A DNA stretch of 64,000 nt from NCBI GenBank assembly GCA_021730985.1, contig JAKFYI010000031.1:1-64000 (forward strand), given 5' to 3'. Positions 44,866 through 53,477 of the stretch are shown here, piece after piece; position 1 is the stretch's first letter; each line of letters opens with the position of its first letter. A program made the translations under genes and the position numbers. The DNA comes from Hyphomicrobiales bacterium (lineage in GTDB: Bacteria > Pseudomonadota > Alphaproteobacteria > Rhizobiales > Xanthobacteraceae). The notes beneath the pieces are model-generated. The model ran no database searches and had not been told where the DNA came from. It worked only from the letters and a program-made list of their open reading frames with translations.

Positions 44866-45972
44866 CTACTTTCCCCAAACCTCTTCCGCGATCTCGACGA
44901 CCTCCCGCATCTTGGCCCATTGCTGCTCCTCGGTGAGGACGTTGCCCTCTTCGGTCGAGGCGAAGCCGCATTGCGGGCTGAGCGCGAGTTGCTCGAGCGG
45001 CACGAACTTCGCCGCCTCGTCGATGCGGCGCTTGACCGTATCCTTGCTTTCAAGCGTTCCGCTTTTCGAGGTGATGACGCCGACCACCGCGATCTTGTTG
45101 CCCTTGGGCATGAAGCGCAGCGGCTCGAAGCCTCCGGCGCGCTCGCTGTCATATTCGAGGAAGTAGCCGTCGAAGTTGCATTCGCCGAGCAGTTTCTCCG
45201 CCACCGGCTCGTAGCCGCCGGAGGAAATCCAGGTCGAACGGAAGTTGCCGCGGCAGACATGGGTGCTGATCGTCATGTCCGCAGGTTTGCCTTCCAGCGA
45301 CTTGTTGATCAGCCGCGTGTAGTCGCTGGCCAGCGTCGCGACATTCATGCCGCGATCCTTCGCCTTCTTCATCTCGGCGTCGGAGCAGAGATAGGCCCAA
45401 GCGGTGTCGTCGAACTGAAGGTAACGGCAGCCGGCGTCGTAGAACGCCTTCACGGCCTGGCGGTAGGTGGCGGCAAGATCGTCGAAGATCGCGTCGCGGT
45501 CCGGATAGAACTTCTTATCGACCGCGCCGGGCTCAAGCCGGAAGTGCATCACCGTCGGCGCCGGGATGCACATCTTCGGCGTGACCTTGGTGTGCGCCTT
45601 GAGAAACTTGAAGTGATCCAGCATCGGATGGTTGCCGAAGCTGAGCTTGCCGTTCACGCGGATGCTGAGCGGCTTGGTCTGCACGCCCTGAAACTGAATT
45701 CCGTGATCGATCTCGTAGATCTCGACGCCTTGCAGCAGGCCGAAGAAATCGAAGTGCCACCATGAGCGCCGGTACTCGCCGTCGGTCGCAAGCTGCAACC
45801 CGACCTCTTCCTGCTTCTTGATGAGCTTCGGAATTTCCTGGTCTTCGGCCGTTTTCAAATCGGCGGCGCTGATCTGGCCCTTCTCGCGCTTCTCGCGGGC
45901 TTCCTTGATCGCAGGGGAGCGCAAGAAGCTGCCGACATGATCGGCACGGTAAGGCGGCTTGGTTCTTTTCAT
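44866..45972 (-). CDS. MetE-like methyltransferase family protein, copy 5 of 5
   Basis: A 368-residue paralogue, the first of the array in transcription order. It starts at ATG 45972 (MKRTKPPYRADHVGSFLRS), preceded by GAGGAACGACCC. Zinc ligands are in STHVCRGN and LSPQCGFASTEEGN, and QFDDTAWAYLCSD replaces QLDE, as in copy 4. A longer in-frame extension upstream to 46164 is not conserved with the other copies. It diverges from the ABC transporter operon. Confidence 0.87.
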   Translation of the reverse strand: MKRTKPPYRADHVGSFLRSPAIKEAREKREKGQISAADLKTAEDQEIPKLIKKQEEVGLQLATDGEYRRSWWHFDFFGLLQGVEIYEIDHGIQFQGVQTKPLSIRVNGKLSFGNHPMLDHFKFLKAHTKVTPKMCIPAPTVMHFRLEPGAVDKKFYPDRDAIFDDLAATYRQAVKAFYDAGCRYLQFDDTAWAYLCSDAEMKKAKDRGMNVATLASDYTRLINKSLEGKPADMTISTHVCRGNFRSTWISSGGYEPVAEKLLGECNFDGYFLEYDSERAGGFEPLRFMPKGNKIAVVGVITSKSGTLESKDTVKRRIDEAAKFVPLEQLALSPQCGFASTEEGNVLTEEQQWAKMREVVEIAEEVWGK

Positions 45973-46276
45973 TGGGTCGTTCCTCACTCTGACTGTCGTT
46001 TGAGCCGAGCATCGCACGGGCGCTTTCAGTGGTCGAGAACGGGCCATGCCGTCAACCCTGCCGGTTTGCAACGCGATGTCGTGGGCTTGCTCCCACCACA
46101 CCGCGCAACGGACGGGCCGGTTTCGGCGATCGATTTCGCAAGCAAAAATGCCGAAAAGCCGCATGCCGCAGCATGGCCCATCGCTTGCGCCAATTTGCGC
46201 TTTCGCCCTAATATCCGGCCGAAACCGGACGGGCGAAGGCGCCGCCGGTTCGGCTACCTTCCGGGAGGGATTTCAA
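45973..46276. other. divergent promoter region between the MetE-like array and the ABC transporter operon
   Basis: 304 bp that should hold promoters for both units. A candidate plus-strand sigma-70 promoter is TTGCGC (46185-46190), an 18-bp spacer and TAATAT (46209-46214). A small hairpin TCCGGCC...CCGGA follows near 46215-46231. No SAM, cobalamin or THF riboswitch motif was recognised in the leader of copy 5. Confidence 0.45.
46185..46214 (+). promoter_or_regulatory. candidate sigma-70 promoter of the ABC transporter operon
   Basis: A -35-like TTGCGC and a -10-like TAATAT are separated by 18 bp and lie about 63 bp before the binding-protein start codon. The match is moderate and based on inspection only. 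Confidence 0.35.
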
Positions 46277-47482
46277 ATGATGAAACGTATTCTCGCGGCT
46301 TCGGCCGCGCTCGCCATTTCGGCGACGCTGGCCCACGCGCAAGAGGTAAAGGTGGGCGTCAACCTGCCCTACACCGGCATCGGTGCTGAGTTCGCACAGC
46401 TCATCGACCGCGGCATGGAGATCTATCTCAAGATCAATGCCGACAAGGTGAAGCCTTACAAGATCACGCTGATCAAGCGCGATGCCAAGAACCCGGGCGG
46501 CAACGACGCCCGCGTCGCGACGCAGGAACTGCTCACCCAGGACAACGTCGATATCCTGGCCGGCTGGGTCTATTCGCCGAACGCGATCGCCTCGGCGCCG
46601 GTGGTCAACGCCGGCAAGAAGCCGGCGGTGATCATGAACGCCGGCACAGCGCACATCACCAACATGTCGCAGTACTACCTGCGCACGTCGTTCAGCATGT
46701 GGCACGCTGCCTATTCGATGGGCGAAGCCACCGCAAAGCAGCTCAAGGCCAAGACCGCGGTGGTCGGCTACACCGACTTCCCGCCCGGCAAGGACACGCT
46801 GGCCGCGTTCAAACGCTCGTTTGAGGCCAACGGCGGCAAGGTGATCGACGAAATCCCGATGGGCGGCGCCGGCGCGGTGCCGGACATGACTCCGTTCTTC
46901 CAGCGCGCCAAGGACAAGAAGCCCGACGTGTTCTTCGTGTTCGTGCCGGCCGGTGACCACGCCGCCGCCGTCGTGAAGACTTATGCAGCGCTCGGCATGA
47001 GAGAGGCCGGCATCAAGCTGATGGGCCCCGGCGACATTACTCAGGACACCAAGCTGCAAGGCATGGGCGATGCGGCCGTCGGCCTCATCACCATGCATCA
47101 CTACAATGCCGATCTCGACAACGCCGAGAACAAGCGCTTCGTCGCGGCATGGAAGAAGGAATATGGCGCCAACACCACGCCGGACTTCATGGCGGTCGGC
47201 GGCTACGACGGCATGGCGCTGATCGTGCACATGGTGCAGCAGCTCAAGGGCAAGATCGACCCGGAGAAGGCGATCGCCGCCGCCAAGACCTTCAAGTCCA
47301 ACAGCCCGCGCGGCCCGATCTCGATCGATCCGGACACCCGCGACATCATCATGAACGAGTACCTCTCCGAAGTGGTGAAGGGCAAGGACGGCAAGCTGAT
47401 GCAAAAGGTGATCGGCAAGATCGATAACGTGAAGGATGCCTGTAAGGCGCAGAAGATCGCGCCCTGTGACAAGGGCGTCTGA
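46277..47482 (+). CDS. branched-chain-amino-acid-type ABC transporter substrate-binding protein
   Basis: A 401-residue periplasmic binding protein (type I fold, LivJ-like). The Sec signal peptide is MMKRILAASAALAISATLAHA, with cleavage before QEVKVGVNL. Conserved segments include NLPYTGIGAEFAQ, DILAGWVYSPNA and the late SNSPRGPISIDPDTRD. Two Met codons start it; GGGAGGGA lies just upstream. The ligand is uncertain: such systems in soil alphaproteobacteria often carry aromatic or short organic acids rather than amino acids. A strong terminator separates it from the permease genes. Confidence 0.92.
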   Translation: MMKRILAASAALAISATLAHAQEVKVGVNLPYTGIGAEFAQLIDRGMEIYLKINADKVKPYKITLIKRDAKNPGGNDARVATQELLTQDNVDILAGWVYSPNAIASAPVVNAGKKPAVIMNAGTAHITNMSQYYLRTSFSMWHAAYSMGEATAKQLKAKTAVVGYTDFPPGKDTLAAFKRSFEANGGKVIDEIPMGGAGAVPDMTPFFQRAKDKKPDVFFVFVPAGDHAAAVVKTYAALGMREAGIKLMGPGDITQDTKLQGMGDAAVGLITMHHYNADLDNAENKRFVAAWKKEYGANTTPDFMAVGGYDGMALIVHMVQQLKGKIDPEKAIAAAKTFKSNSPRGPISIDPDTRDIIMNEYLSEVVKGKDGKLMQKVIGKIDNVKDACKAQKIAPCDKGV

Positions 47483-47510
47483 TCCGTCCACGATGGAAGT
47501 CGTCAGCGCG

Positions 47511-47542
47511 CCGCCGCCCGGCAACGGGCGGCGGTTTTGTTT
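47511..47542 (+). terminator. terminator/attenuator between binding-protein and permease genes
   Basis: A perfect 10-bp stem CCGCCGCCCG / CGGGCGGCGG with a GCAA tetraloop is followed by TTTTGTTT, 28 bp after the binding-protein stop. It likely ends most transcripts, giving more binding protein than membrane components. Confidence 0.92.
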
Positions 47543-47690
47543 GGAACATGGCGCGCGGCATCGTCGCTTGAAGTTTGCGCCTATGGCTCTACAATTTGTG
47601 CAATAAGGCAGGCCGAAAGGCCTTGGGGGATGCAATGACGCGCTTGCGCGCGGCGATACCGGGGGCGGCTCGCGCCGTCCGGGCGGCGCC

Positions 47691-48557
47691 ATGATCGAGA
47701 ACATCGCCAGCATGCTGCTGGGCGGCATGGCCGCCGGTATGGTGCTGTTCATCGTTTCGGTCGGCCTGTCGGTCACCATGGGGCTGATGGGGTTCGTCAA
47801 CCTGGCGCACGGCGCATTCGCCATGCTCGGGGGTTACATTATCGTGCTGTCGATGCGCCACTGGGGGGTGGGCTTCGCGGCGGCGCTGGCGATCGGCTTT
47901 GTGCTGACGGCTGCGATCAGCATGGTGTTCGAGCGGCTGCTGTATTCGCGGCTCTACAAGGCGGGCGAGCTCGACCAGGTGCTGTTCACCATCGGCCTGG
48001 TGTTCATGTTCATCGCGGGGCTCACGGTCGTGGTGGGCCCGGAGAACCAGCCGGTCCCGATCCCGGCCGAACTGCGCGGCCAGCTCAACCTCGGCATCGT
48101 GCAATACCGGACCTACAGCATTTTCCTGATCGTGGTCGGCATCGTCATTGCGGTCGGCCTGTGGCTTGGGTTCGAGCGCACCCGGTTCGGCGCGCAGATT
48201 CGTGCCGCGGTGGACAACCGCCGCATGGCTGAATCGCTCGGCATCAACATCGACCGGCTGTTCGCGATCACCTTCGGTTTCGGCAGCGGCATGGCCGCGA
48301 TCGGCGGCGGGCTGGGCGCGGAGTTCCTCGGCCTCGATCCGCAGTATGCGCTGAAGTATCTGGTGTTCTTCCTGATCGTGGTTTCGGTCGGCGGACTGGG
48401 CAGCATCTTCGGCGTGTTCTGGGCCTCCATCATCATCGGCGTGCTGGATTTCGTGCTGAAGAAATACGTTCCGCAGGGCGGCACGCTGTTCATCTACGTG
48501 CTGACCATCATGCTGCTGCTGTGGAGGCCGCAGGGCCTGTTCGGGAAACCGCAATGA
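47691..48557 (+). CDS. livH: branched-chain-type ABC transporter permease LivH
   Basis: A 288-residue inner-membrane permease with about eight hydrophobic segments. VTMGLMGFVNLAHGAFAMLGGY (about 27-48) is the LivH signature, and RAAVDNRRMAESLGINIDRLF (about 171-191) is the cytoplasmic coupling loop to the ATPases. Its stop overlaps the LivM gene start by 4 nt. It forms a heterodimeric channel with LivM. Confidence 0.92.
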   Translation: MIENIASMLLGGMAAGMVLFIVSVGLSVTMGLMGFVNLAHGAFAMLGGYIIVLSMRHWGVGFAAALAIGFVLTAAISMVFERLLYSRLYKAGELDQVLFTIGLVFMFIAGLTVVVGPENQPVPIPAELRGQLNLGIVQYRTYSIFLIVVGIVIAVGLWLGFERTRFGAQIRAAVDNRRMAESLGINIDRLFAITFGFGSGMAAIGGGLGAEFLGLDPQYALKYLVFFLIVVSVGGLGSIFGVFWASIIIGVLDFVLKKYVPQGGTLFIYVLTIMLLLWRPQGLFGKPQ

Positions 48558-49567
48558 GCGCGCCCGCCCCGGCCTACGAAAATCCCGGCGCACAAGCCCT
48601 GACCGGGCGTCACCGGCTGCGGCTGTGGGAGCCGCTGCCGTGGCTCCTGGCGCTGGCGTTCTATTTCCTGTTCCCGCGCCATCTCGGCTTCGGCACCGAG
48701 CTTCTCATCACGGTGCTGTTCGCGCTGTCGCTCGATCTTGCGCTCGGCTACGCCGGAATCGTCACGCTCGGCCACGCCGCCTTCTTCGGCGCCGGCGCCT
48801 ACACGGTCGGGATGCTGGCGCACCACGGCATCTGGAACGAGCCGATCACCAGCCTGTTTGCAGCGGCCGCGGTCGCAGCCGCGATCGGCTTCGCATCCGG
48901 GCTGGTGCTGCTGCGCACCACCGGCCTGACGCTGTTGATGCTGACGCTGTGCACCATGGCGCTGCTGGAGGAAGCGGCGAACCTTGGCCACGACTGGACC
49001 GGCGGGTTCGACGGCCTCACCGGCATCACCATCCCGCCGCTGTTCGGACTGTTCGAGTTCAATCCGCTGTTTCCCAAGGTGCAGTACCTCTACATCCTCG
49101 GCGTGCTGCTGGTGTGCTTCGTGTTCGTGCGCACGCTGGTCTATTCGCCGTTCGGCCAGAGCCTGACCGGCATCCGCGAGAACACGCTGCGCATGCACGC
49201 GGTCGGCGCGCCGGTGCGGACCCGGCTGATCGTCTGCTACACGATCTCGGCCGCGGTCGCGGGCGTCGCCGGCGGGCTGTGGGCGCAGGCCAACGCCTAC
49301 GTCAACCTGAGCACGCTCGGGCTCGACCGCGCCGCCACCGTCCTGATCATTCTGGTGCTCGGCGGCTACGGGCGGCTCTACGGCGCCTTCGTCGGCGCCG
49401 TCGCCTACATGGTTCTCGCGCACTTCCTCTCGAAGCTGTATCCGACCGCATGGCAGCTCGGTCTCGGCCTGATGCTCGTCATCATCGCGCTGTTCTTCCG
49501 TGGCGGCATCCTCGGCATGGGCGATGTGATCACGAACTGGCTGCGAAAGTTGCGCGCCCCGTCATGA
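48554..49567 (+). CDS. livM: branched-chain-type ABC transporter permease LivM
   Basis: A 337-residue inner-membrane permease. LDLALGYAGIVTLGHAAFFGAGAY is the LivM signature (about 57-80), and IRENTLRMHAVGAPVRTRL (about 206-224) is the coupling loop. The ATG at 48554 lies in the ATGA overlap with livH; its own stop overlaps the start of the ATPase gene in another ATGA. Confidence 0.92.
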   Translation: MSAPAPAYENPGAQALTGRHRLRLWEPLPWLLALAFYFLFPRHLGFGTELLITVLFALSLDLALGYAGIVTLGHAAFFGAGAYTVGMLAHHGIWNEPITSLFAAAAVAAAIGFASGLVLLRTTGLTLLMLTLCTMALLEEAANLGHDWTGGFDGLTGITIPPLFGLFEFNPLFPKVQYLYILGVLLVCFVFVRTLVYSPFGQSLTGIRENTLRMHAVGAPVRTRLIVCYTISAAVAGVAGGLWAQANAYVNLSTLGLDRAATVLIILVLGGYGRLYGAFVGAVAYMVLAHFLSKLYPTAWQLGLGLMLVIIALFFRGGILGMGDVITNWLRKLRAPS

Positions 49568-50316
49568 CGACTCTTCTCGAAACCCGCTCGGTCAGCAAGA
49601 ATTTCGGCGCGCTTGCCGCATCGACCGACATCAACTTCAAACTCGAATCCGGCGCGCGCCACGCGCTGATCGGACCGAATGGCGCCGGCAAGACCACCTT
49701 CATCAACCTGCTCACCGGCGTGCTGCTGCCCTCGTCCGGCACGGTGCTGCTGAAGGGGCGGGACATCACGACGATGGAGCAGGCGCAGCGGGTCAAGCTC
49801 GGCATCGCGCGCACCTTCCAGATCAACCGGCTGTTCCGCGGCCTTTCGGTGCTGGAGAATGTCTACATCTCGATCGCCGAGCGCGTCGGCGCGGCGTCGC
49901 AGATGCTGGCGCCCGCGGGCACCCGGCGCGACGTGATCGACGAGGCGATGGCGCTGCTCGAGACGCTGAAGCTCGCCAACGACGCGCACCGCACCATCGC
50001 GGGCCTGCCGTATGGCCGCCAGCGCCTGGTCGAACTCGCCATCACGCTCGGCCAGAAGCCCGAGGTTCTGCTGCTCGACGAGCCGGCCGCCGGCGTGCCC
50101 AGTGCCGAAAGCCACATCATCCTCGACGCGATCGATGCGCTGCCGAAATCCATCGGCGTGCTCATCATCGACCACGACATGGATCTGGTGTTCCGCTTTG
50201 CCCAGCGCATCACCGTGCTGGTGCGCGGCGCGATTTTCGCCGAGGGCACGCCGAAGGAAATCGGCGCCAACCCGGACGTGCGTGCCGTCTATCTCGGGCA
50301 GGCCGCCCATGTCTGA
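49564..50316 (+). CDS. livG: branched-chain-type ABC transporter ATP-binding protein LivG
   Basis: A 250-residue cytoplasmic ATPase. The Walker A is GPNGAGKTT (about 36-44), the Q-loop lies in ARTFQINRLF, and the Walker B is VLLLDEPAAG (about 168). The signature region reads LPYGRQRLVELA rather than LSGGQ; LPYG-type forms are frequent in LivG proteins. Its end overlaps livF by 8 nt. Confidence 0.93.
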   Translation: MTTLLETRSVSKNFGALAASTDINFKLESGARHALIGPNGAGKTTFINLLTGVLLPSSGTVLLKGRDITTMEQAQRVKLGIARTFQINRLFRGLSVLENVYISIAERVGAASQMLAPAGTRRDVIDEAMALLETLKLANDAHRTIAGLPYGRQRLVELAITLGQKPEVLLLDEPAAGVPSAESHIILDAIDALPKSIGVLIIDHDMDLVFRFAQRITVLVRGAIFAEGTPKEIGANPDVRAVYLGQAAHV

Positions 50317-51025
50317 CGCAGCCGCCAGCGCCATCGAGCTTCGCAACGTCTCGTCCGGCTACGGCGAGACCGTGGTGCTGGAGAACCTGAACCTGAAGAT
50401 CGCGCCCGGCGAAAGCATCAGCGTGATCGGCCGCAATGGCGTCGGCAAGACCACGCTGCTGGCGACCGTGATGGGGCACACCACGCTGCACAAAGGCGAG
50501 GTGATGCTGGGCGACAAGAGCCTGAATGGCGTCCCGATCTACCGGCGCTCGGCGGCGGGGCTCGGCTTCGTCCCGCAGGAGCGCGAGATCTTTCCCTCGC
50601 TCACCGTGCGGGAGAACCTCGACGTCGGCGCGCGGCCCGGCCCGTGGGACGATGAGCGCGTGTTCGAGCTGTTTCCGAACTTGAAGGAGCGGCTCGGCAA
50701 CAAGGGCAACCAGCTTTCCGGCGGCGAGCAGCAGATGCTGTCCATTGCGCGTGCGTTGCGCACCAACCCGTCGGTTCTGCTGATGGACGAGCCGACCGAG
50801 GGCCTGGCCCCGGTGATCGTCGAGGCGCTGACCGCTGTGCTGGTGCGGCTGCGCAGCGAGAGCAAACTTTCCATCATCCTGGTCGAGCAGAACAGCCGCG
50901 TCGCCCTGGAATTCTCCGACCGCACTGTGGTGATGGACAAAGGCCGCATTGTCTTTGACGGCGCGTCGAAGACGTTGCGCGACGACCCGGAGCGGTTGGC
51001 GCAGTTGATTGGGGTTAGCGAGTAG
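50309..51025 (+). CDS. livF: branched-chain-type ABC transporter ATP-binding protein LivF
   Basis: A 238-residue cytoplasmic ATPase. Walker A GRNGVGKTT (about 38-46), signature LSGGEQQMLSIARAL (about 136-150) and Walker B VLLMDEPTEGLAP are all intact. It pairs with LivG to drive the LivHM channel. It is the last gene of the operon. Confidence 0.93.
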   Translation: MSDAAASAIELRNVSSGYGETVVLENLNLKIAPGESISVIGRNGVGKTTLLATVMGHTTLHKGEVMLGDKSLNGVPIYRRSAAGLGFVPQEREIFPSLTVRENLDVGARPGPWDDERVFELFPNLKERLGNKGNQLSGGEQQMLSIARALRTNPSVLLMDEPTEGLAPVIVEALTAVLVRLRSESKLSIILVEQNSRVALEFSDRTVVMDKGRIVFDGASKTLRDDPERLAQLIGVSE

Positions 51026-51350
51026 CCGTGTTGGCCCGGCCGGACAGCCCATGTCCGGCAATGTGGGCAATCCGGAAGCGGCCGGAAAGTGCTCCGCGTC
51101 CGCATCGACCCAAAGCGGGCGTCGATCTTCCATGAGCCCAGCCCTGGCCGAAGTCATTTCAGCCATGCCAACCATGCAATTTGGGAGCCTTGTGCAGGGC
51201 GGGAAACCTAAGCACTCTTGAGTCATGCACATCGGCGGACAGATCGCATGGCCGCTGTTCGCCACCTCCCGGAAAACAGCTCTCATGGGCTTCTGTTGTC
51301 CAGCAGTCCCCGTGGCTTCCGGCAGCGAACCAGAAAAACGAGGAAAGTGA
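51026..51350. other. intergenic region before the Bug gene cluster
   Basis: 325 bp. The segment around 51050-51125 (TGTCCGGCAATGTGGGC, GACCCAAAGCGGGCGTCGAT) looks like a decayed repeated element of the kind common between genes in Bradyrhizobium relatives, but I cannot define its ends. GAGGAAAGTG precedes the next start. No gene is supported. Confidence 0.4.
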
Positions 51351-52340
51351 ATGCCCAACGGTCTTGGTTTTATTCGGCTTGCAGGGTTTGCCGGTGCGCT
51401 GGGTGTTGCAGCGGTGGCTGCAGGAGCGGCGCGGGCCCAGTCGGATTATCCCAGCAGGCCGGTCAAAGTCGTGGTGGGATTCAACGCGGCCGGTCCCGCC
51501 GACATCGTCGCCCGGGTGGTGGGCGGCAAGACCGGAGAAATCCTGGGACAGCAATTCGTTATCGAAAACAAGTCTGGCGCCGCCGGGATGATCGCGGCCG
51601 ACATGGTCGTTCGATCAGCGCCGGATGGCTATACGCTGCTGAATGCGCCGATGTCATATGCGGTGAATGAGACGCTGTCCAAGACCATCAAAGCTGAGAT
51701 CGGCAAGGACCTGGTCGCCGTCGCTCCGCAGGCTCAGTCCGTCAATGTCCTTGTTGTGCATCCGTCGCTTGGCGTCAAAACGGTGGCGGAGTTGGTGGCA
51801 TTGGTGAAGAAGAGGCCGGGCGAAATTTTTTATGGGACGTCCGGCCGCGGTTCGAGCTCCCACCTGAATTCCGAATTGTTCAACATCGCGGCCGAAATCA
51901 AGACGGGGCCGGTGCATTATCGAGGCGGCGCTGACAGTGTGCGGGACTTGCTGCAAGGCGAGATCAAGATGCTATTCGCCACCATCGCTCCGGTGCGGCA
52001 GTTGATTACAGATGGCAAGCTCATTGCGCTGGCGACCACCGGCCTTGCCCGCGATGCCGCATTTCCCGATCTGCCGACCATCGCGGAATCAGGCTATCCC
52101 GGCTTCGACTTCCGATTTTGGCTTGGGATCACGGCGCCGGCCAAGACGCCGCAGGCGGTCATTCGGAAGCTCACGGAAGCCAACGAAAAGGCGCTGTCGG
52201 ATCCGCATGTCCTGAAGTCGCTGGAGAATCTTGGCTTCACGCCGATGAAAGGAACCACCGAAGAGTTCGACAAATTCTATCGGCAGGAGCGCGACAAGTG
52301 GGCAACGGTGGTCCGCACGACGGGAATGGACAAGGAATAA
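51351..52340 (+). CDS. Bug/TctC-family substrate-binding protein
   Basis: A 329-residue periplasmic binding protein. The signal peptide has a long Gly/Ala core with cleavage after GAARA, followed by QSDYPSRPVKVVVGFNAAGPADIVARVV. The ligand loop NKSGAAGMIAADMV and DLPTIAESGYPGF are typical. It is the first of three tandem Bug genes. There are no TctA/TctB permease genes. GAGGAAAGTGA precedes the ATG. Confidence 0.9.
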   Translation: MPNGLGFIRLAGFAGALGVAAVAAGAARAQSDYPSRPVKVVVGFNAAGPADIVARVVGGKTGEILGQQFVIENKSGAAGMIAADMVVRSAPDGYTLLNAPMSYAVNETLSKTIKAEIGKDLVAVAPQAQSVNVLVVHPSLGVKTVAELVALVKKRPGEIFYGTSGRGSSSHLNSELFNIAAEIKTGPVHYRGGADSVRDLLQGEIKMLFATIAPVRQLITDGKLIALATTGLARDAAFPDLPTIAESGYPGFDFRFWLGITAPAKTPQAVIRKLTEANEKALSDPHVLKSLENLGFTPMKGTTEEFDKFYRQERDKWATVVRTTGMDKE

Positions 52341-52419
52341 GTCCGGGCGCGCACAGCGACAACAAACGCACAGTTCGGCATACTTCCCGACAAAGAAGCT
52401 AACCGACCGGGGAAACGCC

Positions 52420-53394
52420 GTGGAAATCCATCGTCGCCATTTTCTGCAATTGGCAACATCGGCCGCGGCCATATCCACCGCGCGACCGGCCTTCGCGCAG
52501 TCGTATCCCTCGCAGCCGATCCGCATCATCGTCGGCTACATTGCCGGCGGCCCGAACGACATCGTGGCGCGGCTGATCGGACAATGGCTGTCGGAGCGAT
52601 TGAACAGCCAGGTGATTGTCGAGAACCGCACCGGCGCCAACGGCAACATCAGCACCGAGATGGTGGCGCGGGCTGTGCCCGACGGCCACACCATCCTGCT
52701 GGCCAGCGCGCCCAACGCGATCAACGCCACGTTCTACCAGAAGCTGCCCTTCAATTTCATCCGCGACATCGCGCCGGTCGCCAGCATCAATCGCGCGCCG
52801 CTCACCCTGATCGTCACGCCGTCGTTTCTGGCCAGGACCGTCCCGGAGTTCATCGCCTATCTCAAAGCCAATCCAGGCAAGGTCGCGATGGCCTCGGGCG
52901 GCGTCGGCTCCACCCCGCATGTGTCCGGCGAACTGTTCCAGATGCTGACCGGCACCAAGATGCTGCATGTGCCGTATCGCGGCGCAACGCCCGCCCTCAC
53001 CGACCTGATGAGCGGACAAGTGCAGGCCTATTTCGCGACCGTGCCGGGGACGCTGGAGCACATCCGGTCCGGCCGCGTGCGCTCGATCGGCATCAGCTCC
53101 GCGACGCCGCTGGATGCCCTGCCGGACGTGCCGCCGATCGGAAACTTCGTGCCGGGCTACGAGACCAGCAACTGGTACGGCCTCGGCGTACCGCGCGGCA
53201 CGCCGGCCGAGATCGTCGAGCGGCTCAACAAAGAGGTGAATGCGGGCCTCGCCGACCCGCGGCTGAAGGCGCGGCTGAACGAAGTCGGCGGCACCGTGCT
53301 GACGGGCTCGCCCTCGGATTTCGGCAAGTACATCGCCGAGGAGACCGAGAAGTGGGCAAAGGTGGTCCACTTCTCCGGCGCCAAGGCGGAGTAG
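52420..53394 (+). CDS. Bug/TctC-family substrate-binding protein
   Basis: A 324-residue periplasmic protein that starts at GTG 52420. The leader has a twin-arginine-like stretch (HRRHFLQLATSAAA), so Tat export is possible. The mature part starts QSYPSQPIRIIVGYIAGGPNDIVARL, with NRTGANGNISTEMVARA as ligand loop. It shares its leader almost word for word with the next Bug gene, which points to a tandem duplication. Confidence 0.9.
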   Translation: MEIHRRHFLQLATSAAAISTARPAFAQSYPSQPIRIIVGYIAGGPNDIVARLIGQWLSERLNSQVIVENRTGANGNISTEMVARAVPDGHTILLASAPNAINATFYQKLPFNFIRDIAPVASINRAPLTLIVTPSFLARTVPEFIAYLKANPGKVAMASGGVGSTPHVSGELFQMLTGTKMLHVPYRGATPALTDLMSGQVQAYFATVPGTLEHIRSGRVRSIGISSATPLDALPDVPPIGNFVPGYETSNWYGLGVPRGTPAEIVERLNKEVNAGLADPRLKARLNEVGGTVLTGSPSDFGKYIAEETEKWAKVVHFSGAKAE

Positions 53395-53477
53395 CCCACC
53401 GCCCTCATGCCTTGTCGCTCAGCCCTGAAACGGCGCATACTTTCCCCATAAGAATTCGCGCATAGCGGGGGAATGCC

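Noticed and set aside
45973-46276. SAM, cobalamin or THF riboswitch in front of the MetE-like array
   Set aside because: I looked for the SAM-II core and the B12 box in the minus-strand leader and saw neither.
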